DNA from: JANFXS01 sp022791155
GTDB lineage: Bacteria; Bacillota; Clostridia; Lachnospirales; Anaerotignaceae
Assembly: GCA_949743895.1 (NCBI GenBank)
Contig: CATJUX010000073.1
Location: forward strand, 1 to 64,000
Reading direction: 5' to 3'
Length of the DNA: 64,000 bases
Part shown: piece by piece, positions 24,474 to 33,063 of the stretch
Layout of the letters: each line of letters starts with the position of its first letter
How positions within the stretch are numbered: the first letter of the stretch is position 1
Notes under the pieces: model-generated
What the model was told of the DNA's origin: nothing
Seen by the model: the letters and a program-made list of their open reading frames with translations, nothing else
Database searches by the model: none
Position numbers and translations under genes: made by a program

Positions 24474-25511
24474 CTATCCTCTTTTCAAAAAAGATTCCCT
24501 CAGATATTTTGCCCTTTTTTCGTCTCTTTTTCCAGTGTCAGTTCCATCTTCCATTCCATTTTGAATGTTTCCGGGCTGAATTCCAATCATGATGCTGTAT
24601 AAGCTCTTTTCCAGTTCACATGTTTTCAAAATTCCTGTGATATATCCCTCGCGTATGTTTGAAAGATGCGCCATTGCCTCTCTTGCCGAAATTTTTCTCG
24701 CATTCGTCACAATTCCATATGAACGATAAATTTTGTCCTCAAAATCAGCGCTGCTGTTTTTAATTATGCTGTCCCGCGCTTTCATTTCCTGTTCTTCAAC
24801 AAATTTCACAGCATTTTTAATGTTTTTGACTATTTCTTCCTCACTGGCGCCAAGCGTTATCTGGTTTGATATTTGATATATGGAGCCAAACGCCTCGCTT
24901 CCCTCGCCATAAGTTCCCCTCACTGTTATTCCAAACTTTCCAAGCGCATTCACAACGCCCACAATTCTGTTTTGGCTTTCAAGCGCCGGAAGATGAACCA
25001 TAAACGATGCTCTCAACCCTGTTCCTATGTTTGTCGGGCACGCCGTAATATATCCGCTTTTTTCACTGAATGCATATTCAACGCTTTCTTCTATCAAATC
25101 ATCAATTTTGTCGGCCAAGCTCAGCGCATTGTCAATTTGCTGTCCGGGAAACACTGTCTGTATTCTTATGTGATCCTCTTCATTGAGCATGATGCTTATT
25201 GTCTCGTCATCTTTTATAAGAACGCCGCAGCTTTCGCTTTTTGCCATGAGCACAGGGCTTATAATGTGGTTTTCCATAAGAATTCTTTTCTCATTCGCCG
25301 CAAGTTTTTCAACTTCAATGAACCTAAACTGACTCCCCAAAGGCGTTCTTTCGTTAATCAGAGAATCTTTCACATCTTTGATTACGCATTTTGCCTCGTC
25401 ATCACTCATTCTGCCGGGGAAAGGATATTTTTTGATGTTTCTTGCCAAGCGCACACGGCTTGATATAACAATTCCGCTGTCAACAGCTTTGTCTTCATAC
25501 CATTTGTTCAT
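24474..25511 (-). CDS. mcsB: protein arginine kinase McsB
   Basis: 345 residues with the phosphagen-kinase fold. It phosphorylates arginines on damaged proteins, marking them for ClpC-ClpP. SSRVRLARN (about 17-25) and the ATP-site stretch CPTNIGTGLRASFMVHLP (about 157-174) are typical, as is the guanidino-kinase motif RGTYGEGSEA (about 198-207). AGGAGG precedes the ATG at 25511. It begins 3 bp after the mcsA stop, so translation is coupled. Its activator McsA is the upstream neighbour. Confidence 0.96.
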   Translation of the reverse strand: MNKWYEDKAVDSGIVISSRVRLARNIKKYPFPGRMSDDEAKCVIKDVKDSLINERTPLGSQFRFIEVEKLAANEKRILMENHIISPVLMAKSESCGVLIKDDETISIMLNEEDHIRIQTVFPGQQIDNALSLADKIDDLIEESVEYAFSEKSGYITACPTNIGTGLRASFMVHLPALESQNRIVGVVNALGKFGITVRGTYGEGSEAFGSIYQISNQITLGASEEEIVKNIKNAVKFVEEQEMKARDSIIKNSSADFEDKIYRSYGIVTNARKISAREAMAHLSNIREGYITGILKTCELEKSLYSIMIGIQPGNIQNGMEDGTDTGKRDEKRAKYLRESFLKRG

Positions 25512-25514
25512 GCG

Positions 25515-26018
25515 TCATTCCTCCTTTCCCAATTCTCTTATGCGATCCCTAAGTTTTGCCGCTTCTTCAAACTCCTCATTTTCAATGGCGGCTGAAAGCC
25601 GTTTTTTCAAGCTGTCAATCTCGCGTTTTTTGAGCATTTTTCCGCCGCTTTTTTGAGGAATTTTGCCTTTATGTTCGTCACTTCCGTGAATGCTTTTGAG
25701 CGTTGGCTGTATGTTGTTATAAAATGTGTCATAGCATGAGGCACACCCTATTTTTCCTGTCCTCATGAATTCGTTATATGTCATGCCACAGACACCGCAT
25801 TTCATGCTGCTGTTTTTGTGTCCCATTTCAAGCCCAACTGGTGCAGCCGCCATGTTAAAAAGATCTTGAAACATGCTGCTGAAGTCAAAGGCAAAACTGT
25901 TTCCAATATCATAAGCGGAGGCACATTCCTGACAAAGATGAACTTCTCTCGCATCGCCGTTGATTATCTGTTTCATGTGCACTGTCGCCTGATTTTTTTT
26001 GCATTTCTCACAAATCAT
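25515..26018 (-). CDS. mcsA: McsA, activator of McsB (zinc-finger and UVR motif protein)
   Basis: 167 residues with four CxxC motifs (CEKC at 3-6, CQEC, CGVC, CASC) that bind zinc. The C-terminal UVR motif is EIDSLKKRLSAAIENEEFEEAAKLRDRIREL. McsA activates McsB and senses heavy-metal and heat stress. Here it is the first gene of the operon. The usual first gene ctsR is missing, and the upstream DNA instead has two CIRCE-like operators. The start ATG at 26018 follows GGAGGTGTAATC. Confidence 0.95.
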   Translation of the reverse strand: MICEKCKKNQATVHMKQIINGDAREVHLCQECASAYDIGNSFAFDFSSMFQDLFNMAAAPVGLEMGHKNSSMKCGVCGMTYNEFMRTGKIGCASCYDTFYNNIQPTLKSIHGSDEHKGKIPQKSGGKMLKKREIDSLKKRLSAAIENEEFEEAAKLRDRIRELGKEE

Positions 26019-26038
26019 GATTACACCTCCAGCATTTA

Positions 26039-26065
26039 TTAGCCACCAGTCAAACCGAGTGCTAA
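26039..26065. promoter_or_regulatory. CIRCE-like operator, proximal site
   Basis: TTAGC-N17-GCTAA, the geometry of the HrcA operator CIRCE (TTAGCACTC-N9-GAGTGCTAA). The GAGTGCTAA arm is a perfect 9/9 match; the other arm keeps TTAGC. The site lies in the 5' leader just ahead of the mcsA ribosome-binding site. Confidence 0.75.
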
Positions 26066-26123
26066 TAAAAATTAAAAATTATAAGACTTTTTACAGTCTC
26101 TATTATTATGCAGATATTAACAT

Positions 26124-26151
26124 ATAATACAAATAAATTTGTTAAGAACAA
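26124..26151 (-). promoter_or_regulatory. possible second mcsA promoter
   Basis: On the minus strand TTGTTC (26151-26146), a 16-bp spacer and TATTAT (26129-26124). It lies between the two CIRCE-like sites, so the proximal site would fall in its transcript leader. Confidence 0.45.
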
Positions 26152-26158
26152 ATTGTTG

Positions 26159-26185
26159 TTAGCCACTTAATCATGTGACTGCTAA
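26159..26185. promoter_or_regulatory. CIRCE-like operator, distal site
   Basis: A second TTAGC-N17-GCTAA element. One arm, GACTGCTAA, matches the CIRCE arm at 8 of 9 positions. It begins about 10 bp after the predicted start of transcription from the promoter at 26202-26229, the usual place for CIRCE. The two sites start exactly 120 bp apart. Confidence 0.7.
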
Positions 26186-26201
26186 TTTCTTTATATCTGA
26201 T

Positions 26202-26229
26202 ATAATACTCTTTTTTTTGCCAATGTCAA
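26202..26229 (-). promoter_or_regulatory. main mcsA-mcsB-clpC promoter
   Basis: On the minus strand TTGACA (26229-26224), a 16-bp spacer and TATTAT (26207-26202). The distal CIRCE-like operator follows directly downstream. Confidence 0.7.
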
Positions 26230-26483
26230 TACCTTTTTTCAAATTTATGAAAATACATTCATCAAAAATTGTGTGCACTAAAAAATGGGCGCTGGCTGCA
26301 TTGTGTCGTCAGAAAAACTAAAACACAACCATGCAAGCCAATGCCCATTCAAAAAATATCTGTGTTTTATATGCACAAAGCTTCACACCCGCGTCACTTT
26401 GAAGTGAACTCAAAGCAGCTCTCACAATATGCACAAAGCTTTCCTTGCTCAATTTGAAAAATCATTCATCACAAAAATGAAGT
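26230..26483. other. non-coding gap between mcsA promoter and rluA-type gene
   Basis: About 250 bp with no frame backed by a ribosome-binding site. No clear terminator follows the pseudouridine synthase stop at 26484, and no repeat is seen. Confidence 0.4.
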
Positions 26484-27152
26484 TCAGCCGAATTTGTCAA
26501 ATGCCTCTCCTTTTCCAGAAATTTCAAATTCAATGCTTTCACCTGTTGCAGGGTGAACAAATTTAATTGCTGATGAACACAGCGCCAATTCAATTTGTTT
26601 TCTTGTTCTCTGAAATTTGGGGTTATATTTTGTGTCACCCCAAATTGGAGTTCCCCTGTGCGCAAACTGAACTCTTATTTGGTGGTGCCTTCCTGTCAGC
26701 AATTTCACCTTCACAAGTGAAAGTGTTCCAAATTCACTGTCTTCAGTCACGGCCAATGTTTCATATTCAAGTTCAGCATATTTTGCATTTTTTTCTTCCT
26801 TTGCAACCACGCGGCTTGTGTTGCCTCTTCCGTCTTTCACAACATAGTCGCAAAGCAAAGCACTTTCTTTGTCCGGTTTTCCACACAAAACTGTCAAATA
26901 TTCCTTTGTGAAACTGCCCTTGCTCATTTTTTCACTGAGATCTGCCGCCGTTTTGCTGTCTTTGGCAAAAAGTGTTATTCCGCTCACAGGGCGATCAAGC
27001 CTGTTTATTATATGAACATTGTGTCCAACGCGCTGTGACAAAAATCCTGCCAAATCGGGATCGCCGGTTTTGTCCGCCTGTGACGGAACCTTTGCCGGCT
27101 TAAAAGCCACAATCAAATGTTCATCTTCAAAAAGCACTTCAATGTTTTTCAT
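26484..27152 (-). CDS. RluA-family RNA pseudouridine synthase
   Basis: 222 residues. The catalytic aspartate is in HIINRLDRPVSGI (about 47-59), followed by TKEYLTVL and the C-terminal LLTGRHHQIRVQFAHRG. All are diagnostic of the RluA/RsuA superfamily, RluA branch. The N-terminal S4 domain seen in RluD is absent, so it resembles the short enzymes acting on rRNA or tRNA uridines; the exact target cannot be assigned. Its first 14 bp overlap the end of the glycosidase gene, and AGGGG in that gene serves as ribosome-binding site. Confidence 0.92.
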   Translation of the reverse strand: MKNIEVLFEDEHLIVAFKPAKVPSQADKTGDPDLAGFLSQRVGHNVHIINRLDRPVSGITLFAKDSKTAADLSEKMSKGSFTKEYLTVLCGKPDKESALLCDYVVKDGRGNTSRVVAKEEKNAKYAELEYETLAVTEDSEFGTLSLVKVKLLTGRHHQIRVQFAHRGTPIWGDTKYNPKFQRTRKQIELALCSSAIKFVHPATGESIEFEISGKGEAFDKFG

Positions 27153-29205
27153 GAAGTATAACCCCTGTTCTTCGCTTCAAAAGCACACTTATGCTTCCGT
27201 TGATAACTCTGAAACTTTTTCCAGAATGTCCAAAGCCCTCAATTGTTGTCATATACAGTTTTTCCATTGTGCTTCCTTCTTCAACCCCTATGCGCCAAAC
27301 CGGAATTGAAATCAGCTTTTCATCATCTGTGTTGTTAAACGCAACAACAATTCTGTCCCGGCTGTCAAACCGGCCATATGAAACAATGCCATAGTCCTCG
27401 TTCAAAAACATTGTTGAGCCAAAGCTAAGCGCCGGATAATTCTTCCTTATATAAACCAGTTCACGGTGAAATTCAATCAGGCTTATGTCTTCACAGCCCC
27501 ATGGATATGTGCGCCTGTTGTCAGGGTCGGTGAAGCCGCACAACCCAGCCTCATCGCCATAGTATATTGTTGGCGAGCCAACCCATGTCATCTGAAGCAT
27601 AACCGCCTCTCTGAAAACTGCTGCATTGATCCCCATTTCGGCATCACTGCTTTTAAGCTCGCCCAAACGCCCACACCTCAAATTTGTTCTTGTGAGAAAC
27701 CTTGAATGGTCGTGGTTGCTCAGCTGATTCATGGCTGTGAAAAGCGTTTGACGTGGAAGACGCGCCATGTTTTGAACCATTGTCACAGCAAACGCCTTGC
27801 CATTGTTCAACAAATCCTCTCTGAAATAGTCGCCGTGCTTTTCCATTCCGCAAAAGAAAAAGCTCACTGGCTCCATGAAAGCGTCATAGTTCATTATTGT
27901 GTCCCACTCATGGCCATTCAGCCACGGCGCCGGATCGCCATAGTGCTCTGCCAATATCACTGCTTCAGATTTTGCGCTTTTGACCGCCTTTCTAAACTCC
28001 TGCCAAAAAAAGTGGTTAAATTCGGCGCTTTGCCCTAAGTCGGCCGCCACGTCAACTCTCCAGCCGTCAGCATCATAAGGCGGCATAACCCATTTTTTGG
28101 CAATCCTCATGATTTCGCTAAAAAGAAGCTGCGAGCCTTCATAATTCAGCTTTGGATGATTTGAAAAACCCCACCAGCCATCATAATTGTCTGGCCACTT
28201 TCCGTCATCGTTCCAAACAAAGTAGTCTCTATAGGGGCTTCCAAAATCCTCATATGCTCCTTTTTCGTATCCTTCGCTGACTTTATATATTTTTTGCTTG
28301 TTAAGCCATTTGTTGAAATCGCCGCAGTGATTAAAAACACCATCAAGTATAACCTTCATGCCCAATCCATGAGCCTTTCTCACAAGCTCCATAAAAAGCT
28401 CATCACTGGCAATCAGGTTTTTTCTGTCTGTTGTTCTTTTGATATATTTTGAGGCGTTTTTGTTGTCCTTTTCGCCACTTTGAACGGGAACGCCGCCGTC
28501 GCTGACAATCCTCCCAATGTGGGGATCAACATGGTCATAGTCCTGAATGTCATATTTATGGTTGCTTGGCGAAACAAATATAGGATTAAAATATATTGCA
28601 TCAACGCCAAGATTTTTGAGATATGGAAGTTTATCTATGACCCCTTGCAAATCTCCGCCATAAAAATTTTGTATGTCGTTTGAAGAAGGCGGTTCAAACC
28701 AGTTTTTGACAAAATGAACCGGTTTGTCCCAATATATATATTCACCGTCAACAACATCATTTGACTTGTCAGAGTTTGAGAACCTGTCAACATAAATTTG
28801 ATACATAATGCTTCCGCGGCTCCAAAGTGGCGTTTTGAAATTTTTCACTATGTAGAAGTCTGCATATCTAAGCGGCTGTCCACTTATCCCCAGTTTTGAA
28901 TAATAAAACACTTCATCATTTCTTTTTATTTCGAAATAGTATTTTACATTTTCGTCTGAAGGCAGAAAAACCCCCTCATAATAGTCAAAAATCCCTTCGC
29001 TTTTCTCAACGCTCATCTTTATTTTGACATCATTCCACACCATGAAAACCTCATCGGCGTTATCTTTTTTCGTTCTAAGCCTCACTGTGATTTTGTCTCT
29101 CCACGTTGGCTCCTCAGGATAACGGAAATTTCGTGTTTCATCGCTAAAAACGGCTTCAATATTTAGTCTTTCACGTTTTTCCTCGTTATTATCCATTTTC
29201 ATCAT
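27139..29205 (-). CDS. GH13 alpha-glycosidase (neopullulanase/cyclomaltodextrinase-like)
   Basis: 688 residues. An N-terminal CBM34-like beta domain (about 15-130) precedes the catalytic barrel. The conserved regions are DGVFNHCG, the nucleophile aspartate in DGWRVDVAAD, the acid/base glutamate in VILAEHYGDP, and LSNHDHSRF. This order with an N-domain is typical of intracellular cyclomaltodextrinase, neopullulanase or maltogenic amylase, which break maltodextrins. There is no signal peptide, so it acts in the cytoplasm. The start is ATG 29205; ATG 29196 is an alternative. It may share a transcript with the RluA gene. Confidence 0.93.
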   Translation of the reverse strand: MMKMDNNEEKRERLNIEAVFSDETRNFRYPEEPTWRDKITVRLRTKKDNADEVFMVWNDVKIKMSVEKSEGIFDYYEGVFLPSDENVKYYFEIKRNDEVFYYSKLGISGQPLRYADFYIVKNFKTPLWSRGSIMYQIYVDRFSNSDKSNDVVDGEYIYWDKPVHFVKNWFEPPSSNDIQNFYGGDLQGVIDKLPYLKNLGVDAIYFNPIFVSPSNHKYDIQDYDHVDPHIGRIVSDGGVPVQSGEKDNKNASKYIKRTTDRKNLIASDELFMELVRKAHGLGMKVILDGVFNHCGDFNKWLNKQKIYKVSEGYEKGAYEDFGSPYRDYFVWNDDGKWPDNYDGWWGFSNHPKLNYEGSQLLFSEIMRIAKKWVMPPYDADGWRVDVAADLGQSAEFNHFFWQEFRKAVKSAKSEAVILAEHYGDPAPWLNGHEWDTIMNYDAFMEPVSFFFCGMEKHGDYFREDLLNNGKAFAVTMVQNMARLPRQTLFTAMNQLSNHDHSRFLTRTNLRCGRLGELKSSDAEMGINAAVFREAVMLQMTWVGSPTIYYGDEAGLCGFTDPDNRRTYPWGCEDISLIEFHRELVYIRKNYPALSFGSTMFLNEDYGIVSYGRFDSRDRIVVAFNNTDDEKLISIPVWRIGVEEGSTMEKLYMTTIEGFGHSGKSFRVINGSISVLLKRRTGVILHEKH

Positions 29206-29316
29206 CTCTCATCAAAATTCTCTATTTTAATAAGTATATTATTTATTTTATATTTGGTCAAGTCAAAAGACTTTTCCTTTCCTTCCACTTTTGCACCTCC
29301 AGCAAATAAACAAGCA

Positions 29317-29345
29317 TTGATATGCATTGACAGAAGCATTATAAT
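29317..29345 (+). promoter_or_regulatory. promoter of the Ig-like protein gene
   Basis: TTGATA (29317-29322), a 17-bp spacer and TATAAT (29340-29345), 37 bp before the ATG at 29382. Confidence 0.7.
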
Positions 29346-29381
29346 AAAGGAATAAAGCTGAACTTGAAAGGGGTCTTTCAT

Positions 29382-29882
29382 ATGAAAAAACATCGTGGAT
29401 ATATCATTTTGTTTGCTGTGGTTGTTCTGTGCGTTGGCGCAATATTGCTGTCATTGCATGTCACGGCAGAATATCCCGCACTTGGGGAGCCTGTTTCGCA
29501 CGCTGTCAATCAGCTTGACGGTTTTCAGCTTACAATGGAGAAGCCCTCATGGTCTCCTTTTAATGGATATACAATTCGTTGGACTGTCACAGCAGATTCA
29601 AAAGAAATATATTCACTCACCGAACACGGTTCGGAACTTGGGCATATTGAACGTTTTGTGAATGGTCAGTGGCACATTTTGGAGCACTCACATGACAATC
29701 CCTCTTTCAACAACATGAAGCTTTCATTGGGAGGAGAAAACCGAACATTGCAGGGGAGCATTGTTCAAAAACATGCCAACTATGGCAACCGCTTAGAAGC
29801 AGGCTCCTATCGTTTTGTGTTGGAAATGGAAGCGGGTGACAAAACTTTTCATCATCTGGCGGCCGAATTTGATATAAAATGA
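29382..29882 (+). CDS. membrane-anchored bacterial Ig-like domain protein
   Basis: 166 residues. A single N-terminal membrane segment (about 6-24, IILFAVVVLCVGAILLSL) carries no lipobox cysteine in the right place, so it is an anchor or uncleaved signal. The external part reads as a beta-sandwich: QLDGFQLTMEKPSWSPFNGYTIRWTV is followed later by LEAGSYRFVLEMEAG, a pattern of the Big_14-type Ig-like family. The function is unknown, probably cell-surface or regulatory. The start is ATG 29382, with AAAGGGG upstream. The longer frame begins TTG at 29364 inside that site. Confidence 0.7.
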   Translation: MKKHRGYIILFAVVVLCVGAILLSLHVTAEYPALGEPVSHAVNQLDGFQLTMEKPSWSPFNGYTIRWTVTADSKEIYSLTEHGSELGHIERFVNGQWHILEHSHDNPSFNNMKLSLGGENRTLQGSIVQKHANYGNRLEAGSYRFVLEMEAGDKTFHHLAAEFDIK

Positions 29883-29948
29883 ACAAATTGAAAAATATGC
29901 CCAGCGCCTCATAAAATCACTTGAAGATAACACATATGCATAATAAAA

Positions 29949-29983
29949 TGCCTCACAATGCAATGTGCTTGCACAGTGAGGCA
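29949..29983 (-). terminator. terminator of the SIMPL gene
   Basis: On the minus strand TGCCTCAC and GTGAGGCA form an 8-bp stem with a GC-containing inner loop, followed by TTTTATTATGC. It lies 17 bp after the SIMPL gene stop. Confidence 0.8.
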
Positions 29984-29999
29984 CTTCGAACATTATATA

Positions 30000-30728
30000 T
30001 CAATATTCATACACAGCTTTAACCCTTGCTGAAATTTCAATGTCATCATAATAAATTTCTGTTGAACCGCGGCCCGAAGAGTTTTCAGCCACGTCATAGG
30101 CCGCTGTCTCTTTATAAAACCCTTTTTCATATGAATAGCCATTGCTTTCTTCAGATATGCTTATTGGAGCGCCTATTGAAAATCCAATGGTCTTTGCAAT
30201 ATAATCGGCGCTTGTTTTAGCATTGTTAACAGCCAATGCCAATGCTTCCCCATAATATTTTGAAGGGTCTTTAACGGAAAAGTGCACTCCGTTGTTATTG
30301 TTTGCTCCTGCTTGAGTTGCCGTGTCAATTATTGACGAAACGCTGTCAAGATCATTTGTTGTCACCTCAATTGTGTTTGAAGCTGTGTAGTTTTTAATTT
30401 CGCCCTCGGAATTTTCGTTGTATGAATAGCTTGGATATACAAAAAAATCACTCGTTTTAATTTGTTCTTTTGTTATCCCAATTTGGCCAAGACTTTCTAT
30501 GACATTTTTCATAATCTCGGCATTTTTGCTTTGAGCCTCAGACGCACTTTGTTCCGTGGTCTGCACACCTATATTCACTTTTGCTGTGTCCGGTTCAACA
30601 AAAACGCTGCCATTGCCGTTTGTCGTGATTGTCCTTTTGCCATCTGTTTCAGCGGCAAATGCTGTGGCTGTCAACATGAAAATTGCTGACAAACAGCAAG
30701 CAACAAAAACTCTAAATCTCATCTTCAT
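30000..30728 (-). CDS. SIMPL (DUF541) domain secreted protein
   Basis: 242 residues. A classic signal peptide (about 1-24, ending TATAFA before AE) precedes a SIMPL/DUF541 domain with RTITTNGNGSVFVEPDTAKVNIGV at its start. The closing segment DDIEISARVKAVYEY is at the C-terminus. Members are exported and of unclear biochemical role; some affect oxidative stress or immune signalling. The start is ATG 30728 behind AGAGGTG. The frame's upstream ATG at 30830 adds a hydrophobic segment but has no ribosome-binding site. Confidence 0.88.
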   Translation of the reverse strand: MKMRFRVFVACCLSAIFMLTATAFAAETDGKRTITTNGNGSVFVEPDTAKVNIGVQTTEQSASEAQSKNAEIMKNVIESLGQIGITKEQIKTSDFFVYPSYSYNENSEGEIKNYTASNTIEVTTNDLDSVSSIIDTATQAGANNNNGVHFSVKDPSKYYGEALALAVNNAKTSADYIAKTIGFSIGAPISISEESNGYSYEKGFYKETAAYDVAENSSGRGSTEIYYDDIEISARVKAVYEY

Positions 30729-31215
30729 AAAAACACCTCTTTCAATAATCCATAAATTTAGTTTGTATATTTGTTTTACGAAAAATATATAAATTATGTT
30801 CCAAAGGATTCCAAAATTTTTGCAAAACAAACAAAGTCACATGAATATATTCCCATATTAAAAATTATAAACCTTCTATATCCATATGAAATCAATTTTC
30901 AGTTTTCAAAACGCAAATCGAATCACAAAAACATACAAACTTCGGCAAGCCAAAAACCAAATATATATAATGTTGAACAACGGCGTTAATGTTAAAAAAC
31001 CCCAGCCTAAAAAAGCGGAGGTCTTTTCATTAAAGCTTCACAAGCAATGCCAAAAGCGGGCTAAAACACAGCCTTTCAGAAATCTTTGCATATTTAAGTA
31101 AGCCTGCAATAATATTATGCCGCTTCAACATGATTATGAACTTCTGCATTCCATGTCCACAAATCCGAACAACGTCACACAAAAATTCAGTCATTCGGCC
31201 AATTCATATGTCGCC
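30729..31215. other. AT-rich gap between glmS and the SIMPL gene
   Basis: About 490 bp. Apart from the likely glmS terminator at 30994-31027 it holds nothing I recognise: only short frames without ribosome-binding sites, and no repeat or riboswitch. The SIMPL promoter should lie near 30760-30800 but is not clear. Confidence 0.4.
30994..31027 (-). terminator. probable glmS terminator
   Basis: On the minus strand AAGACCTCCGC can pair with GCTGGGGTT (some G-U pairs, one mismatch), followed by six T residues. It lies 190 bp beyond the glmS stop. Confidence 0.5.
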
Positions 31216-33051
31216 TCATTCAACAGTGACAGATTTGGCAAGGTTTCTTGGCTGATCAACATCTGTGCCAAGGCGTTTGGCCATGTAATATGCAAAAAGC
31301 TGTGTTGTCACGTTTGCAACAACTGGTGAAGTCATCCAGTCACTTTCTGGAATATATATGATGTCGTCAACTTCATTTTTCAAACCCTCAATGCTGTCAA
31401 AAGTTATGGCAATGACTTTTGCACCGCGTGCCTTAACCTCTTTTATGTTCGACAGCGTCTTTTCAAAAAGTTCTTTTTGAGTCATCATTGCTATAACAAG
31501 CGTGCATTCCTCAATCATTGCTATTGGGCCGTGCTTCAGCTCGCCGGCGGCATATGCCTCGCTGTGAAGATATGCTATTTCCTTAAGTTTAAGCGAGCTT
31601 TCCATGCTTGTCAGATAGTCCAGTCCGCGGCCAATATAGAACACATTTTTTGAGCTGATATATTTTTCAGCAAGCTTATCTTCAACAGCACATTTTTGAA
31701 TCACTTGTGATATTTTGCTCGGAATGTCATGCAAATTCTTTCTGATTGCCACAAATTCCTCTTTTGTCATTTTTCCTGTTTCCATTGCTATGTGGCAGCA
31801 TATAAGCTCCATGGATATAACCTGTGCTGTGAATGCCTTTGTTGAAGCAACAGATATTTCCGGCCCGGCAAGTATATAGAAAACATCATCAGCTTCACGC
31901 GCAATGGAGCTTCCAACGGTGTTGACAATTGCCAAAACGCGCGCATTGTTCCTTTTTGCTATCCTCAATGCCTCAAGTGTGTCCGCTGTTTCGCCACTTT
32001 GAGAAATGACAATCACAAGTGTTTTTTCATCCAATATAGGGTTTTTATATCTAAATTCACTGGCAAAGTCAGCAACAACGGGGATCCTTGCAATCTTTTC
32101 AATCAGACATTTTCCAATCAGCCCTGCATGATATGCTGTTCCACATGCAACAACATAAATTCTGCTTATATTTTCAATGTCTTCTTTTGTGAGATTTATT
32201 CCCTCAAGATTGACAAAATCGCTTTCTTCAGGGGCACGTCTTGAAAGTATGTCTTGAACAATTTTTGGCTGTTCATTTATTTCTTTAATCATAAAGTGGT
32301 CATAGCCATCTTTTTCCGCGGCATCTATGTCCCAATTGACTTTGAATATATCATGGTGAACAGGTTCCTTTTTGTTGTCAAAAATTTCAACGCTGTCTTT
32401 TTTGACAATGGCAACCTCGTCGTTTTCAAGAAGATAGACATCTCTTGTGTGATGAAGTATGGCCGGAATGTCAGAAGATATGAAATTCTCGCCATCGCCA
32501 AGGCCAATAATCAAAGGGCAGTTTTTGCGCGCAGCAATTATTGTGTCGGGGCAGTCGCGGCACAATATGGCAAGGGCATATGCGCCCTCAATTTCGTTGA
32601 GAACTTTGAAAACAGAATCGGTGAATGAAATCCCCTGTTTATAATAGAAGTCTATGAGGTGCGCCACGGTTTCAGTGTCTGTGTCAGAAACAAACTTATA
32701 TCCCTTTTGTGACAAATCCTCTTTTATGTTCATATAGTTCTCAATTATTCCATTGTGAACAACCGCAATTGTTCTGTCGCCACTGACATGTGGGTGTGAG
32801 TTTATGTCGCTTGGAACGCCATGAGTTGCCCAGCGTGTGTGACCAATGCCAACGTTTCCGGCAATAGGGTTTTCGTCAAGCCTTCCGGCAAGGTTCACAA
32901 GCTTGCCTTTTGCCTTGAGCATGTTTATTTTTGAACCGTCAAAAACAGCTATTCCCGCCGAGTCATAGCCTCTGTATTCCAGTTTTCTCAAACCTTCCAT
33001 GAGTATGGAGGGCGCCTGTTTTGAACCGATATAGCCAACAATTCCACACAT
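31216..33051 (-). CDS. glmS: glutamine-fructose-6-phosphate aminotransferase (isomerising)
   Basis: 611 residues. The N-terminal glutaminase domain starts with the catalytic cysteine C2 (MCGIVGYIG), with GHTRWATHG and the conserved RGYDSAG. Two SIS sugar-isomerase domains follow; the second includes the conserved C-terminal AKSVTVE. It makes glucosamine-6-phosphate, the first step to UDP-GlcNAc for peptidoglycan. AAGGAGG precedes the ATG. It starts 12 bp after glmM, so the two form a unit and there is no room for a glmS ribozyme between them. Confidence 0.98.
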   Translation of the reverse strand: MCGIVGYIGSKQAPSILMEGLRKLEYRGYDSAGIAVFDGSKINMLKAKGKLVNLAGRLDENPIAGNVGIGHTRWATHGVPSDINSHPHVSGDRTIAVVHNGIIENYMNIKEDLSQKGYKFVSDTDTETVAHLIDFYYKQGISFTDSVFKVLNEIEGAYALAILCRDCPDTIIAARKNCPLIIGLGDGENFISSDIPAILHHTRDVYLLENDEVAIVKKDSVEIFDNKKEPVHHDIFKVNWDIDAAEKDGYDHFMIKEINEQPKIVQDILSRRAPEESDFVNLEGINLTKEDIENISRIYVVACGTAYHAGLIGKCLIEKIARIPVVADFASEFRYKNPILDEKTLVIVISQSGETADTLEALRIAKRNNARVLAIVNTVGSSIAREADDVFYILAGPEISVASTKAFTAQVISMELICCHIAMETGKMTKEEFVAIRKNLHDIPSKISQVIQKCAVEDKLAEKYISSKNVFYIGRGLDYLTSMESSLKLKEIAYLHSEAYAAGELKHGPIAMIEECTLVIAMMTQKELFEKTLSNIKEVKARGAKVIAITFDSIEGLKNEVDDIIYIPESDWMTSPVVANVTTQLFAYYMAKRLGTDVDQPRNLAKSVTVE

Positions 33052-33063
33052 ATATTGACCTCC

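Noticed and set aside
29202..29393. 63-codon minus-strand frame before the GH13 gene
   Set aside because: Overlaps the promoter and start of the plus-strand Ig-like gene and has no ribosome-binding site.
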